Shown here in pieces: positions 53,289 to 62,571 of a stretch of DNA of 64,000 bases (position 1 is its first letter; each line of letters begins with the position of its first letter). The stretch lies in assembly GCA_002299555.1 (NCBI GenBank), contig DBOL01000107.1, forward strand, positions 1 through 64,000. The letters run 5' to 3'. The position numbers and the translations under genes are program-made. The notes under the pieces were generated by a model. That model did no database searches, was not told the DNA's origin, and saw nothing but the letters and a program-made list of their open reading frames with translations. This DNA is from Candidatus Aminicenantes bacterium UBA647. GTDB taxonomy: Bacteria > Acidobacteriota > Aminicenantia > UBA2199.

Positions 53289-55133
53289 ATGATATCAAAA
53301 GAAGCAGCAGGAATTGCAGCGCAATGCAGACATTATGCCATGTGCAAGATCGATTTTTTGCAAACCGGGTTATGCCCTCCGGGGGAAAACAATCATTATG
53401 TAAGTTATTATCCACAGGGAAGGATGGATCTGTACGATGCTCTGGCAAAGGGACTTATCCCTGTAACCGAAAGACTTGTAGATATTGCAGATACCTGCAC
53501 TTTGTGTGGAATATGCGATAAACAATGCCACTTCGTAACCGAACTCAGGCCAATGAAAGTAATGAGAGCACTTAAGGAATACGTTGACTCCCATCTGGCA
53601 GAGAATAAAAAAGTAGTTAAAATAGAGGAAGACGATATTCTCCGGCAATTTAAAAAAATTGTAGGCGAAAAAAATGCCACGAACGACCCCGCAATTCTTG
53701 TTACATATTCAAATGACCCGGCTCCCATGGCAAAACCACAAATGCCTCAATATATAGTACTCCCGTCAAATAGAGATGAAGTAAAAGATATTGTATCTAT
53801 ATGCAATAAATTTAAGATCCCTTTTGCAGTGAGAGGGAACGGAAGCAGTGTATTCGGGATCGTAATGAGTGAAGGTGTTGTTCTTGATATGGGGAGAGAT
53901 AAAGAGATCACAATTGATCGGGATAACTGGAAAGTTAATACAGGTGCCGGAGTATCGGCATTTGATCTTCAACAGGAAGCTGAGAAGAACGGCTTCAGAG
54001 TGAACTCAGCAGAACCATCTGCTATAGTGTGCTCCAATATAATGTGTTCAGGTATATTATCCACATTTTCGAACACTTACGGGACCGGAGCAGACAACTA
54101 TGTGGATGCAGAATTTGTCAGTAATAAGGGGGAAGCATTTGACCTGAATGACAAGATCGGCCCGAATCTCTTCGGCTTTGACAAACAGGGTTCCCCTTCT
54201 CCGGGGATCTGTACCGGAGCATCCATAAAACTACACAAAGTTACCGAAGATGAGGAGGGTATCGGGATCCCTTTTTCTTCATTCGATGAAGCTGCGATCT
54301 TCTGTAGAGATCTCAGCCACAGAAGGATCGGTATCTCTATTGCAATGCTTGGTGGAGAATATATTTCCACATTTATTTCTCCTACATCCGATCTTGCAGA
54401 GAAAGTAAAAACACTCTTTATAGAAACGTTGGGAATCAAATTTCTGGTGGTTGTGATCGGAGATAAATATGCTGTAGAAACAATAAAAAAAATGACCCCC
54501 GTTACGATAGATGACAAATTATTCCGATTAATGATGCTTAGCCTTCCCCAAATGGTAGAGGGTGAGTGGATAGAAATGCTGGGAGATATAGAGACAGATG
54601 TGAATCTATTTGAACTATTTTGTAAAGAAGAGATGTATCCATTATTGGAGACAGTATTAGATCCCTCCCCGGAATCAATCGGAGCAATAGTTCCGGAAGA
54701 CCTGAGAGATTTTTATACTCAACTCTATTCACGACCGGAGATGACAAATTTGGCATGGTTAAGTACTTTCCGTATCCTGAGTTCCCGCATGGGAAGATTC
54801 AAACATGTTGTTGCTTTTATCGGATATGCTCCTCTGGACAAGTTGGAAGTTATAAAACAAATGATCGGGGAATTCAAAAGAATTGGAGACAAATACGAGC
54901 TTAAACATGATTATGGTTTCATAACACCTGTTGATCTGGGAAAACGCGCTATCCTGGAATATGATTTCTATATCGATCATACAGATCCTGCAGAGATACA
55001 GCAGATGCTCAGAGCAATGGGTGAAGCAGGCCCGATGATCGGAGAATTAAGCCAGAAGCACAAAGGGATCCAATGGATCAATACTATCCTTTTTCAGGGA
55101 TTCTCCCGTAAAGAAAATTTTTTATACCGATAA
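53289..55133 (+). CDS. FAD-linked oxidoreductase with N-terminal Fe-S cluster domain
   Basis: A 614-aa protein. The N-terminus has cysteines 13, 19 and 29 (QCRHYAMCK, TGLCPPG) and a ferredoxin motif C70-x2-C73-x2-C76-x3-C80 (CTLCGICDKQC). Residues about 150-330 form an FAD_binding_4 (PCMH) domain with IVLPSNRDEVKDIV, VRGNGSSVFGIV and NTGAGVSAFDLQQEAEKNGF. The C-terminal half resembles the D-lactate/glycolate dehydrogenase cap. There is no signal peptide, so it is cytoplasmic or membrane-peripheral. GAGGAG lies before the ATG. It follows rdhB by 58 bases in the same direction. It may feed electrons from an organic acid or reduced carrier toward RdhA, an inference from context only. Confidence 0.8.
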   Translation: MISKEAAGIAAQCRHYAMCKIDFLQTGLCPPGENNHYVSYYPQGRMDLYDALAKGLIPVTERLVDIADTCTLCGICDKQCHFVTELRPMKVMRALKEYVDSHLAENKKVVKIEEDDILRQFKKIVGEKNATNDPAILVTYSNDPAPMAKPQMPQYIVLPSNRDEVKDIVSICNKFKIPFAVRGNGSSVFGIVMSEGVVLDMGRDKEITIDRDNWKVNTGAGVSAFDLQQEAEKNGFRVNSAEPSAIVCSNIMCSGILSTFSNTYGTGADNYVDAEFVSNKGEAFDLNDKIGPNLFGFDKQGSPSPGICTGASIKLHKVTEDEEGIGIPFSSFDEAAIFCRDLSHRRIGISIAMLGGEYISTFISPTSDLAEKVKTLFIETLGIKFLVVVIGDKYAVETIKKMTPVTIDDKLFRLMMLSLPQMVEGEWIEMLGDIETDVNLFELFCKEEMYPLLETVLDPSPESIGAIVPEDLRDFYTQLYSRPEMTNLAWLSTFRILSSRMGRFKHVVAFIGYAPLDKLEVIKQMIGEFKRIGDKYELKHDYGFITPVDLGKRAILEYDFYIDHTDPAEIQQMLRAMGEAGPMIGELSQKHKGIQWINTILFQGFSRKENFLYR

Positions 55134-55152
55134 CATGTAGCAGAAACGTGTA

Positions 55153-56373
55153 ATGAAAATATCGGCTCAGGAACTAAAAAGGAAAAGGGATAACAGAGAA
55201 AGCGTTTTCCTTATAACCGGAGGCACTGGCTTCATCGGGAGTCATACTGCCGTTGCCCTTTTAGAACGTGGATACCGGGTAATATTATTATGCCGGCCAG
55301 GCCGCAAGATCTCAGCCCGGGAAAGAGTGGACAAGCTACTTGACTGGTTTCAAATTAAAGGGAGAAAAGGACTTTCCCGGCTTGAGGTGGTGGAAGGCTT
55401 CATCGACAAACCAAACCTTGGATTGTCTGATAAGTCATATGAAAATCTTTCCGGGAAGTTCAATGAGATCATCCACTGCGCTGCAGTCACCTCCTTTTCA
55501 GAAAAGAAAAGAGAGGAGTTGGAAACAGCCAATATAAGAAACCTGAGCAACCTGTTAAAACTGGCTGATTCAAAAAATAGTAAATGCTACTATTTTCACC
55601 ATATCAGCACTGTTTATACCGCGGGAAAACATACCGGGACATTTGAAGAGACCTTGATAAAAACTGAAAATTTCAATAATGTTTATGAAGAGACAAAATA
55701 CCATGGTGAGCATTATGTGTCTGAAGCATTTGAAAAAGAAGGAATAATGGTCAATATCTACCGATCTTCCATTGTCTACGGCAATTCTGAGACAGGAAGA
55801 AGCTCACGGTTCAATGCACTCTATTATCCGGTAAAGATGGCCCTTTTTCTAAAAGATACCTACAAAAATGATATAACCCGGAATGGTGGCAGGAGAGCCA
55901 TCCAAATGGGAGTTCGATTGGAAGAAGACGGGACTGTTTTCCTGCCTATAAGAATGGAGAATAAGAGAGGTGGTTCCATGAACCTGATTCCCATCGATTA
56001 TTATACTACCGCTTTTATTGCTCTGCTGGAAGAAAGTATGGAAAGTAGTATTTTTCATATCGTGAGTGATTCCCCGAAAACTCTGGATGATATCATTCAC
56101 TACTTTCGGGAATTGTTCAGGATCAGGGGATTCCGGACTGCTTCCAAAGAGAATTTCAACGAGATCCCAGCCAACGCATTGGAGATATTGTTCAACAAAT
56201 ATCTTGAAACGTACGGGCCATATATCCGTGATACCCGTCAGTTTGACTTTCGTAAAGCTGAAAAGATACTGAAGGAAAAAAACATTAAATGCCCTGAGTT
56301 TGACCAGGAGGTTTTTTCCAGATGTATGAATTATGCAATTTCAGTAAACTGGAAAAACCCCTGGGATAACTGA
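55153..56373 (+). CDS. Extended SDR, thioester/fatty acyl reductase-like (NAD_binding_4)
   Basis: A 406-aa extended short-chain dehydrogenase. TGGTGFIGSHTAVALLERG is the nucleotide motif. RLEVVEGFIDKPNLGL, EIIHCAAVTSFSE and the YxxxK pair in VYEETKYHGEHYV (with HHISTVYTAG upstream) match the reductase domains of carrier-protein thioester reductases and fatty acyl-CoA reductases. The start is an ATG with no clear ribosome site, 20 bases after the oxidoreductase stop, so it may be cotranscribed with the rdh genes. Substrate and link to dehalogenation are unknown. Confidence 0.8.
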   Translation: MKISAQELKRKRDNRESVFLITGGTGFIGSHTAVALLERGYRVILLCRPGRKISARERVDKLLDWFQIKGRKGLSRLEVVEGFIDKPNLGLSDKSYENLSGKFNEIIHCAAVTSFSEKKREELETANIRNLSNLLKLADSKNSKCYYFHHISTVYTAGKHTGTFEETLIKTENFNNVYEETKYHGEHYVSEAFEKEGIMVNIYRSSIVYGNSETGRSSRFNALYYPVKMALFLKDTYKNDITRNGGRRAIQMGVRLEEDGTVFLPIRMENKRGGSMNLIPIDYYTTAFIALLEESMESSIFHIVSDSPKTLDDIIHYFRELFRIRGFRTASKENFNEIPANALEILFNKYLETYGPYIRDTRQFDFRKAEKILKEKNIKCPEFDQEVFSRCMNYAISVNWKNPWDN

Positions 56374-56399
56374 TCAGACTTTTCTTCCGGCCTGATCAG
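56370..56399. repeat. Repeated CTGATCAG forming a hairpin at the SDR stop
   Basis: The self-complementary octamer CTGATCAG occurs at 56370-56377, overlapping the SDR stop codon, and at 56392-56399. The copies can pair across 14 bases. It lies between convergent genes, so termination is plausible, but the T-run (TTTTT) starts nine bases later. Confidence 0.35.
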
Positions 56400-56419
56400 A
56401 GGTGAATTTTTCAAATTAA

Positions 56420-59400
56420 TTAATCAGGTTTTACAGTTATATCACCCTCCTTCCTGTCACTGAACCACTTGTAAAGAACCGGGATCAGTATTAAAGTAAG
56501 GAATGTGGATGAGATAAGTCCGTTCACAACAACTACTGCCAGCGGACGCTGCACCTCTGCACCGATCCCCTGAGAAAGGAGAAGAGGGATAAGTCCGAGA
56601 ACAGTGGTTAATGCTGTCATTAATACCGGCCTCAGCCTTACTATACCTCCATGAATAATTGCTGCATCCATATCCATCCCTTCACTGATCAGTTTGTTTA
56701 TATAAGATACAAGAACTACTCCATTCTGAACTGCAACACCAAACAATGCTATAAATCCTATAGATGCAGGAACTGAGAGATATTCTCCGAAAATGAATAG
56801 TCCGAATATCCCTCCGATCAGCCCCAGCGGTATATTCAGAATTATCAGGAGAGAATTTTTGATCGATCCGAACGTCAGGTAGAGAAGAAAGAGAATCAAT
56901 ATAATTGAGATCGGGACAATAATTTTTAACTTTGCCATCGCCCTTTCCTGATTTTCGAACTGTCCTCCGATCTCTACATAGTATCCCGGAGGAAATTCAA
57001 TACTATCCTTAATGATACTTTTTATATCTGAGACCACTCCTCCGAGATCCCGCCCCCTGACATTAGCCTGAATGACCCACCTTCTCATATTTTTTTCTCT
57101 GTTGATCTGAATAGGGCCCGTCACCTTTTTCACTTCTGCCAATTGCGAAAGTTTCAGAAGTTCCCCACTGCTACCTTTGATAATAAGATCCCTGATAGAA
57201 TCCGGATCCTTTCTGAATTGTTCTTTATACCTTAAATTTATATCAAACCTTCTGGTATTAAGGTATACCTGGTCGATCGACTTTCCTCCGATCGCTATCT
57301 CCACTATCTCAAGAAGTTCTGAAACATTCACTCCATATCTGGAACAAGCGGATCTGTCAACTATCACCTGAAGTTGAGGTTGTCCGAAGCTTTGTTCAAG
57401 AGAGAGATCAACAAGACCATCAACTTTATCTATTTTATTTTTTATTTCTGTCGCCTTCTCTTCAAGGACCTTCAAATCCTCACCGAATACTTTTATCGCC
57501 AATTCTGTTTTTGTCCCTGACAAAAGCTCATCAAAAGCATTCTGGATAGGTTGTGAAAAATTAAGCTGGATCCCGGGGAAATTTGAAAGCCCTGCCTCCA
57601 TAGATTCGATCAAAGAAACCTTCTCCTTGAACCTTACCCATTCAGACCTCGGAAGGAGTTCAATATGGACCTCTGCATAGTTAACAGGATGGGGATGAGA
57701 TCCGGTCTCCGGCCTCCCGATCCTGGATATTATCTGTTTTACTTCTTTATATTTTATAAGTTGCTTCTCAACCTTCATGATCGTTTCCGTAGCCTTTTCC
57801 AGGGAAATAGAAGGTGCCATGGTTACTCCGATCAGGATAGAGCCCTCTTCCAATGTGGGAATGAACTCCGTTCCCAGATGAGGTATGAGTAAAATACTGA
57901 TCAGGAAACTGATGGAAATGAATGTGATAACAGTTTTTTTGAATTTGAGAGCAATTTTTAAAGTCGATTCATAGAGTGATCTTATAGCCTTAAAAATAAA
58001 GAATTCCCTGCTATTTCCGGGCTTAAGCAGATATACGGAAAGTGCCGGCGCCATTATTAATGCAGCAGCGATCGATCCGATCAATGCAAATGAAATTGTG
58101 AAAGCAAGTGGAGAGAACATTTTACCCTCAACTCCCTGCAGGGTAAATATAGGTAAAAAAACAATGATCACTATAGCTATAGAGAATACTATCGGCCTGC
58201 CAACACCTCTCGCAGCCTCCCCTATAAGTTTTATCCTCTCTTTATCCCTGCTGGACGGATCTGATAATATCCTGAAAATATTTTCAACCATAACTATTGC
58301 CCCATCCCCCAGCATTCCGATCCCGATCGCAATACCGCCAAGAGACATGAGATTTGCTGACAAGCCTGTAAATCCCATAAAGATCACAGAAATAAATGCA
58401 CAAAAAGGGAGGGCCAGTAAAACTATAAAAGCACTTCTCATATTTCCCAGAAATACCATTAGCACAAGGAGAACAAGTATAACTCCAAAGAGGAGAGCAT
58501 TTTTTACAGTTCCGATCGCTTTTTTGATCAGTTCTGCCTGCTCATAATAAGGTATAAGTGTCACTCCTTTCGGAAGAAGTTTTTGAACTTCAGGAATTTT
58601 CTCATATAACCTCTCAATTACTTCAGAAGTATTCTCTCCGAACAATTGATAGACTATACCTGATACAACTTCCTCTTCCCCATTTCTGGTAACAACTCCT
58701 CTCCTGATCTCATTCCCATATTTTACTTTTGCAACATCAGATATCATTACAGGAGTTCCATCGATAGTTTTTAAGTGAATATTCCTTATGTCTTCCAGAG
58801 TTTGTACAAGCCCTATACCACGGACAAGATATTCCTCGGAATTTATAACCAGAAATTGTGCACCCACATTCCGGTTGTTACCTTTTACAGCGGAGATCAT
58901 ATCCTCCAGTTCCAGTTTGTATTTTAATAATGCATAAGGATCTATTTCTATCTGATATTGCAATACATGTCCACCTATAGATAGTATCTCTGTTACTCCG
59001 GGTACCGCTTGAAGATGAAATTTTATCAGCCAGTCATTGATCTCCCTCAAATATGTATTCTTATCTTTCCCTCCGGTATCAACATTATCATCAATTGTAA
59101 GATAATAGATAAATATCTGTCCCAGTCCTGTTGATATCGGCCCCAAAGAAGGAGCTTCATCCATTTCCGGGAGAGAAGCAGAAACGCTCTGAAGCCGTTC
59201 ACTGACTATCTGCCTTGCAAAATATATATCAACACTATCCTTAAAATATACATAGATCACAGCCATCCCAAAAGCCGATGTTGACTTGACGAGAGTTACA
59301 TCAGGCAGTCCATTCATTGCTGATTCAATAGGGAAAGTTATCAGTCTTTCTATTTCCTCTGGTGCCATTCCGTGGGCTTCGGCAAATACCGGTACCATGA

Positions 59401-59533
59401 TCGGGGATATGTCCGGAAATGCATCAACCGGCAATTCCTTATACTGAAAAACTCCTGCAACAAAAACACCTATCACCAAAATGATAACGATCAGCCTATG
59501 TTTTAATGAGATATCAATTAGCCTGTTAATCAT
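56420..59533 (-). CDS. CusA/CzcA-type heavy-metal RND efflux pump
   Basis: A 1037-aa inner-membrane proton-driven pump. It has 12 helices in the RND pattern (two repeats of 1+5), with ELPVDAFPDISPIMVPVFAEAHGMAPEEIE near the N-terminus typical of the heavy-metal (HME) group. The helix-4 proton-relay motif is GMLGDGAIVMVENIF, and FNFSQPIQNAFDELLSGTKTELAIKVFG-type sequence follows in the porter domain. The metal (Cu/Ag versus Zn/Co/Cd) cannot be told. AGAGG lies about six bases before the ATG. It is third in the outer membrane protein-adaptor-pump operon, 12 bases after the adaptor. Confidence 0.95.
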   Translation of the reverse strand: MINRLIDISLKHRLIVIILVIGVFVAGVFQYKELPVDAFPDISPIMVPVFAEAHGMAPEEIERLITFPIESAMNGLPDVTLVKSTSAFGMAVIYVYFKDSVDIYFARQIVSERLQSVSASLPEMDEAPSLGPISTGLGQIFIYYLTIDDNVDTGGKDKNTYLREINDWLIKFHLQAVPGVTEILSIGGHVLQYQIEIDPYALLKYKLELEDMISAVKGNNRNVGAQFLVINSEEYLVRGIGLVQTLEDIRNIHLKTIDGTPVMISDVAKVKYGNEIRRGVVTRNGEEEVVSGIVYQLFGENTSEVIERLYEKIPEVQKLLPKGVTLIPYYEQAELIKKAIGTVKNALLFGVILVLLVLMVFLGNMRSAFIVLLALPFCAFISVIFMGFTGLSANLMSLGGIAIGIGMLGDGAIVMVENIFRILSDPSSRDKERIKLIGEAARGVGRPIVFSIAIVIIVFLPIFTLQGVEGKMFSPLAFTISFALIGSIAAALIMAPALSVYLLKPGNSREFFIFKAIRSLYESTLKIALKFKKTVITFISISFLISILLIPHLGTEFIPTLEEGSILIGVTMAPSISLEKATETIMKVEKQLIKYKEVKQIISRIGRPETGSHPHPVNYAEVHIELLPRSEWVRFKEKVSLIESMEAGLSNFPGIQLNFSQPIQNAFDELLSGTKTELAIKVFGEDLKVLEEKATEIKNKIDKVDGLVDLSLEQSFGQPQLQVIVDRSACSRYGVNVSELLEIVEIAIGGKSIDQVYLNTRRFDINLRYKEQFRKDPDSIRDLIIKGSSGELLKLSQLAEVKKVTGPIQINREKNMRRWVIQANVRGRDLGGVVSDIKSIIKDSIEFPPGYYVEIGGQFENQERAMAKLKIIVPISIILILFLLYLTFGSIKNSLLIILNIPLGLIGGIFGLFIFGEYLSVPASIGFIALFGVAVQNGVVLVSYINKLISEGMDMDAAIIHGGIVRLRPVLMTALTTVLGLIPLLLSQGIGAEVQRPLAVVVVNGLISSTFLTLILIPVLYKWFSDRKEGDITVKPD

Positions 59534-59545
59534 ATTTACCTCTGC

Positions 59546-60550
59546 TTAGTGTCCATGCCCGGCATGGCTATCCATTGTGCTGGTTACGATCCTGGCCTTT
59601 AGTTCGAAAGATCCTTTTCTGACATATTCACTCCCATACTCAAGACCACTTAACAACTCGGTAAAGACCCCGCTTTTCCGCCCTATAACAACATGTACAA
59701 TATGAAACTCATTTCCCTCTTCGGGTACGAATAGTACCGGTTCATCATTCAGGAACTGGATCGCCTCTGAATAAACGACCGGAACTTTTGAAATTGATAA
59801 TATATTGATCTCACCTTTAATAAATTCGCCGGGGAGCCATATATTCTCACCATTCTTCAGCAGAGCTTTAACCGTCATATTTCTTGTCTCTCTGTCCACA
59901 ACGGGAATAATGGATAATACTTTGCATATTGCCGATCTTTCCCCATCAATCGAGAACAGTGTTACATCCATCCCTTTTTTAAAATTTGAAATACTATCGG
60001 GGAAAACATTAAGATGGACCCATAATGTAGACAGGTCAGCTATCTCAAGGATGATACGGCCTTCACCTGCAAATTCCCCTTCTGCAATATCTCTTTTAGT
60101 AACGATCCCGGAAATTTCAGAAATTAAGTTATAATTTGTTAAACTTTCATTACTCTGAATCTTCGCAAGAATTTCGCCTTTGCTAACGGTATCCCCTTCG
60201 CTTTTATATATTTTTTTTACAACACCGGGGAACCTTGGAATCACTCTGCGGTGCTTCTCTTCATTAAAACATACTTCTCCGGGAAAAATTTCTTTTTTAT
60301 CGATCTGCCCCATAGCAACTTGTTCAATAGTTATTCCGACAAGTTTTATAGCCTCTTTTGTGAGGATAACATGATCTTCTTCACCTTCATGACCCTGATC
60401 ATCAGGGATACTCCCTTCTTCTTTATGTGTAGTGACACTACCCTGATCTTTGGTCCCGCTCTCCTTATTCGTTGAGCAATTTATTGTTATTAATACAAGA
60501 ACTCCCACCAGAATCATTATGCCTGCAACATTTTTTATATTATTTCTCAT
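59546..60550 (-). CDS. Periplasmic adaptor (membrane fusion protein) of the metal efflux pump
   Basis: A 334-aa lipoprotein adaptor linking the RND pump to the outer-membrane channel. The signal ends in a lipobox-like ITINCS. Barrel-sandwich halves are VIPRFPGVVKKIYKSEGDTVSKGEILAKI and LISEISGIVTKRDIAEGEFAGEGRIILEIADLSTLWV, with an unusually short hairpin. A beta-barrel domain and a membrane-proximal domain follow. His-rich segments (GHEGEEDH near 53, and HAGHGH at the C-terminus) suggest metal binding. The ATG at 60550 has AGGAG five bases upstream and overlaps the end of the TolC gene by 11 bases. Confidence 0.92.
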   Translation of the reverse strand: MRNNIKNVAGIMILVGVLVLITINCSTNKESGTKDQGSVTTHKEEGSIPDDQGHEGEEDHVILTKEAIKLVGITIEQVAMGQIDKKEIFPGEVCFNEEKHRRVIPRFPGVVKKIYKSEGDTVSKGEILAKIQSNESLTNYNLISEISGIVTKRDIAEGEFAGEGRIILEIADLSTLWVHLNVFPDSISNFKKGMDVTLFSIDGERSAICKVLSIIPVVDRETRNMTVKALLKNGENIWLPGEFIKGEINILSISKVPVVYSEAIQFLNDEPVLFVPEEGNEFHIVHVVIGRKSGVFTELLSGLEYGSEYVRKGSFELKARIVTSTMDSHAGHGH

Positions 60551-61838
60551 TTTCACTCCTGTTAACCATAATATTTAGTATTCCCCCGTTGAGCCTTTCA
60601 ATTTCAGCCATTTCTATCCTCCGGTCACGAATACTCCTGATATATTCTTCCTTGATCTCATACACAGAATCGTAAACATCAATTACTTCAAGATAGTCAG
60701 ATCTGCCCATAGAATAAGCTTCCGATATTATTTTTAATGTGTTCTCTGACTCGGGAATTATCTTATTCTTAAACACTCTTAAATTCCCCAATTCTGTCCT
60801 TAAAGTTCTGAATTTTTCTTTTAGTTCAGATTTCAGTCTCAGTTCCTCTGCTTTAAATTCAGAATCAGCTTTGCTTACAAGATATCCTGCTGTTGAGACT
60901 CCCCCTTTATTAGTGTTGAACACCGGAACCGGTATGGATATCCCTGCTGTGAAGGCTGTTAATCCTGTTTCAAAATGTCTCTTTACTCCACCTGATAAAG
61001 TTATATCCGGAACTCTCACTGCTTTCTCAAGGCTGAGTTGAGCTTCCTTCTGTCTGACCACACTCTTTAAGACGATAAGATCGGGATTGCTATTTGATAT
61101 TTCGCTTATCTCTTCACTAATATGGAACTTTTCCCAACCTGTGTCCATTGAACTGACTGATCTGTAGGGGAATTTATTTTCACCCCAGAGAGTAGCCAGA
61201 TGTATACCATTTGAATAGAATTCAGATAATATGGATCTAAGCTCCGCCCTACTCCTCAACAGGTTTATTTTTATACGGGATAATTCTACAGGTAAAGTTT
61301 TCCCTGCACTTACCCTTTTCAGTATCTGCAGCTTAAAGCTCTCTATCTGATCTACACGTCTCTTTTTTAAAGATATCTTTTCCTGAAGAAAATAAAGTTC
61401 ATAAAACTTAATTGTTGCATTAAGCAAAAGGTCAGCTGCCTTTCTATTGAAATTCAGTTCTGATATTGATTTTTCTCCTTTGGCTATCGCTTCAGCCAAA
61501 GACCTTTTGCCGGCGGTGGGGATTTTCTGACTCAAAGTTGCCGCAAATTCAGACCTGCCGAATCCGCCAAGTTCTCCGCTCCCTGCAAAATTATCAAGTC
61601 CGAATTCAAATTCAGGATTAGCTAATCTTGACTGCTGATAAATTTGACCATCCTTTGATCTCACCTCATATCTAAATGCAGCAAGATCTGAATTTCCTTT
61701 GAGCACTTTTACTAGTATTGAATTTAAGGTCAGATCATTATTATCTTCCTTAAAATCAGAATGTAGAAAAAATGATATTAAAAATATTACTAACGCGATC
61801 CGGGTAATACTAAAATTTTTATTTGACTTGCCAGACAT
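60540..61838 (-). CDS. TolC/CusC-like outer-membrane efflux protein
   Basis: A 432-aa outer-membrane channel. A signal peptide is followed by two repeats of long coiled-coil helices: YQQSRLANPEFEFGLDNF and the FSQKIPTAGKR-type block (ATLSQKIPTAGKRSLA) are typical of the CzcC/CusC branch, and GGVKRHFETGLTAFTAGISIPVPVFNTNKG opens the second half. GGAGGAG lies four to five bases before the ATG. First of the three-gene efflux operon; the adaptor gene overlaps its end. A His/Cys-rich small protein gene lies 57 bases upstream. Confidence 0.92.
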   Translation of the reverse strand: MSGKSNKNFSITRIALVIFLISFFLHSDFKEDNNDLTLNSILVKVLKGNSDLAAFRYEVRSKDGQIYQQSRLANPEFEFGLDNFAGSGELGGFGRSEFAATLSQKIPTAGKRSLAEAIAKGEKSISELNFNRKAADLLLNATIKFYELYFLQEKISLKKRRVDQIESFKLQILKRVSAGKTLPVELSRIKINLLRSRAELRSILSEFYSNGIHLATLWGENKFPYRSVSSMDTGWEKFHISEEISEISNSNPDLIVLKSVVRQKEAQLSLEKAVRVPDITLSGGVKRHFETGLTAFTAGISIPVPVFNTNKGGVSTAGYLVSKADSEFKAEELRLKSELKEKFRTLRTELGNLRVFKNKIIPESENTLKIISEAYSMGRSDYLEVIDVYDSVYEIKEEYIRSIRDRRIEMAEIERLNGGILNIMVNRSENEK

Positions 61839-61895
61839 ATTCTCCTCCTGATTTAGTTTTTAGTGGTCTCTATCCTGAACAAACAGGGAGAGATA

Positions 61896-62306
61896 TCAGA
61901 TAAGGAGGACTACTTTTGAAAAGGTTTTGCGTTCAGGAAGGGGTGGGGATTTGTCTGAGAATCTCCCGGAAACAACTGGGATCAAACTAACCCTGTTCAT
62001 TCCTGAACCGAAGGAGGAGACGATATCGATCGTCTCTTTAAATGACCTTCTTGAAACTAGAATTGTTATATTCTTGATCTGAATTGGAATATCAATACAG
62101 GTATGACAATCTTCTACTTCATGGATAGAACATGATCCCTCAGTATGGGAGAGATCCCTGCCATGAAATGAATCATGAAATTCCCCTGTAACAAGACTTG
62201 TATTTCCGTTTTCATGATGACAAAGGACAAGATCAGAATATGAGTTCATCCCGGTTATAAGGACAAAAATAATTGCAACATATCTGATCAGGATATTATT
62301 TTTCAT
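61896..62306 (-). CDS. Exported His/Cys-rich small protein, probable metal-linked
   Basis: A 136-aa protein with a signal peptide (residues 1-22). The mature part is rich in His and Cys near its start: LVLCHHENGN, EFHDSFHGRD, SCSIHEVEDCHTCIDIPI. The pattern resembles small proteins encoded beside czc/cus-type operons that have CHxxxGH and CxxCxDIPL motifs. It is likely to be a periplasmic metal sensor or carrier serving the pump encoded downstream on the same strand. No ribosome site precedes the ATG. TATAAT lies ten bases upstream, so the leader would be about four bases. The second half has no recognisable domain. Confidence 0.65.
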   Translation of the reverse strand: MKNNILIRYVAIIFVLITGMNSYSDLVLCHHENGNTSLVTGEFHDSFHGRDLSHTEGSCSIHEVEDCHTCIDIPIQIKNITILVSRRSFKETIDIVSSFGSGMNRVSLIPVVSGRFSDKSPPLPERKTFSKVVLLI

Positions 62307-62571
62307 TTTCAGAGTTATTATATATCACATAAAGAGAGAAATGTTAACTATCCTTAAATACTGAAGATTAAAAAAATCTTCTCACAAAACTTTAGTCCGG
62401 GAATATTAGTAATTCATAGAATTCAATTTGTTTTTTATGTTAATCGTACTAAGTTGATATATAATTAGTAAAGTGACAGCAGGAGCAATACCTGTCAAAT
62501 TTCAAATTTGAAGAAATCATTAAAAATGATTAATAACAGACAAATGTTCATTGTTGAAAAAGGAGAAATAA

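Noticed and set aside
56370..56399. The CTGATCAG pair as a strong bidirectional terminator
   Set aside because: The stem is only 8 bp, part of it is the stop codon, and no T-run follows directly. It is kept only as a repeat.
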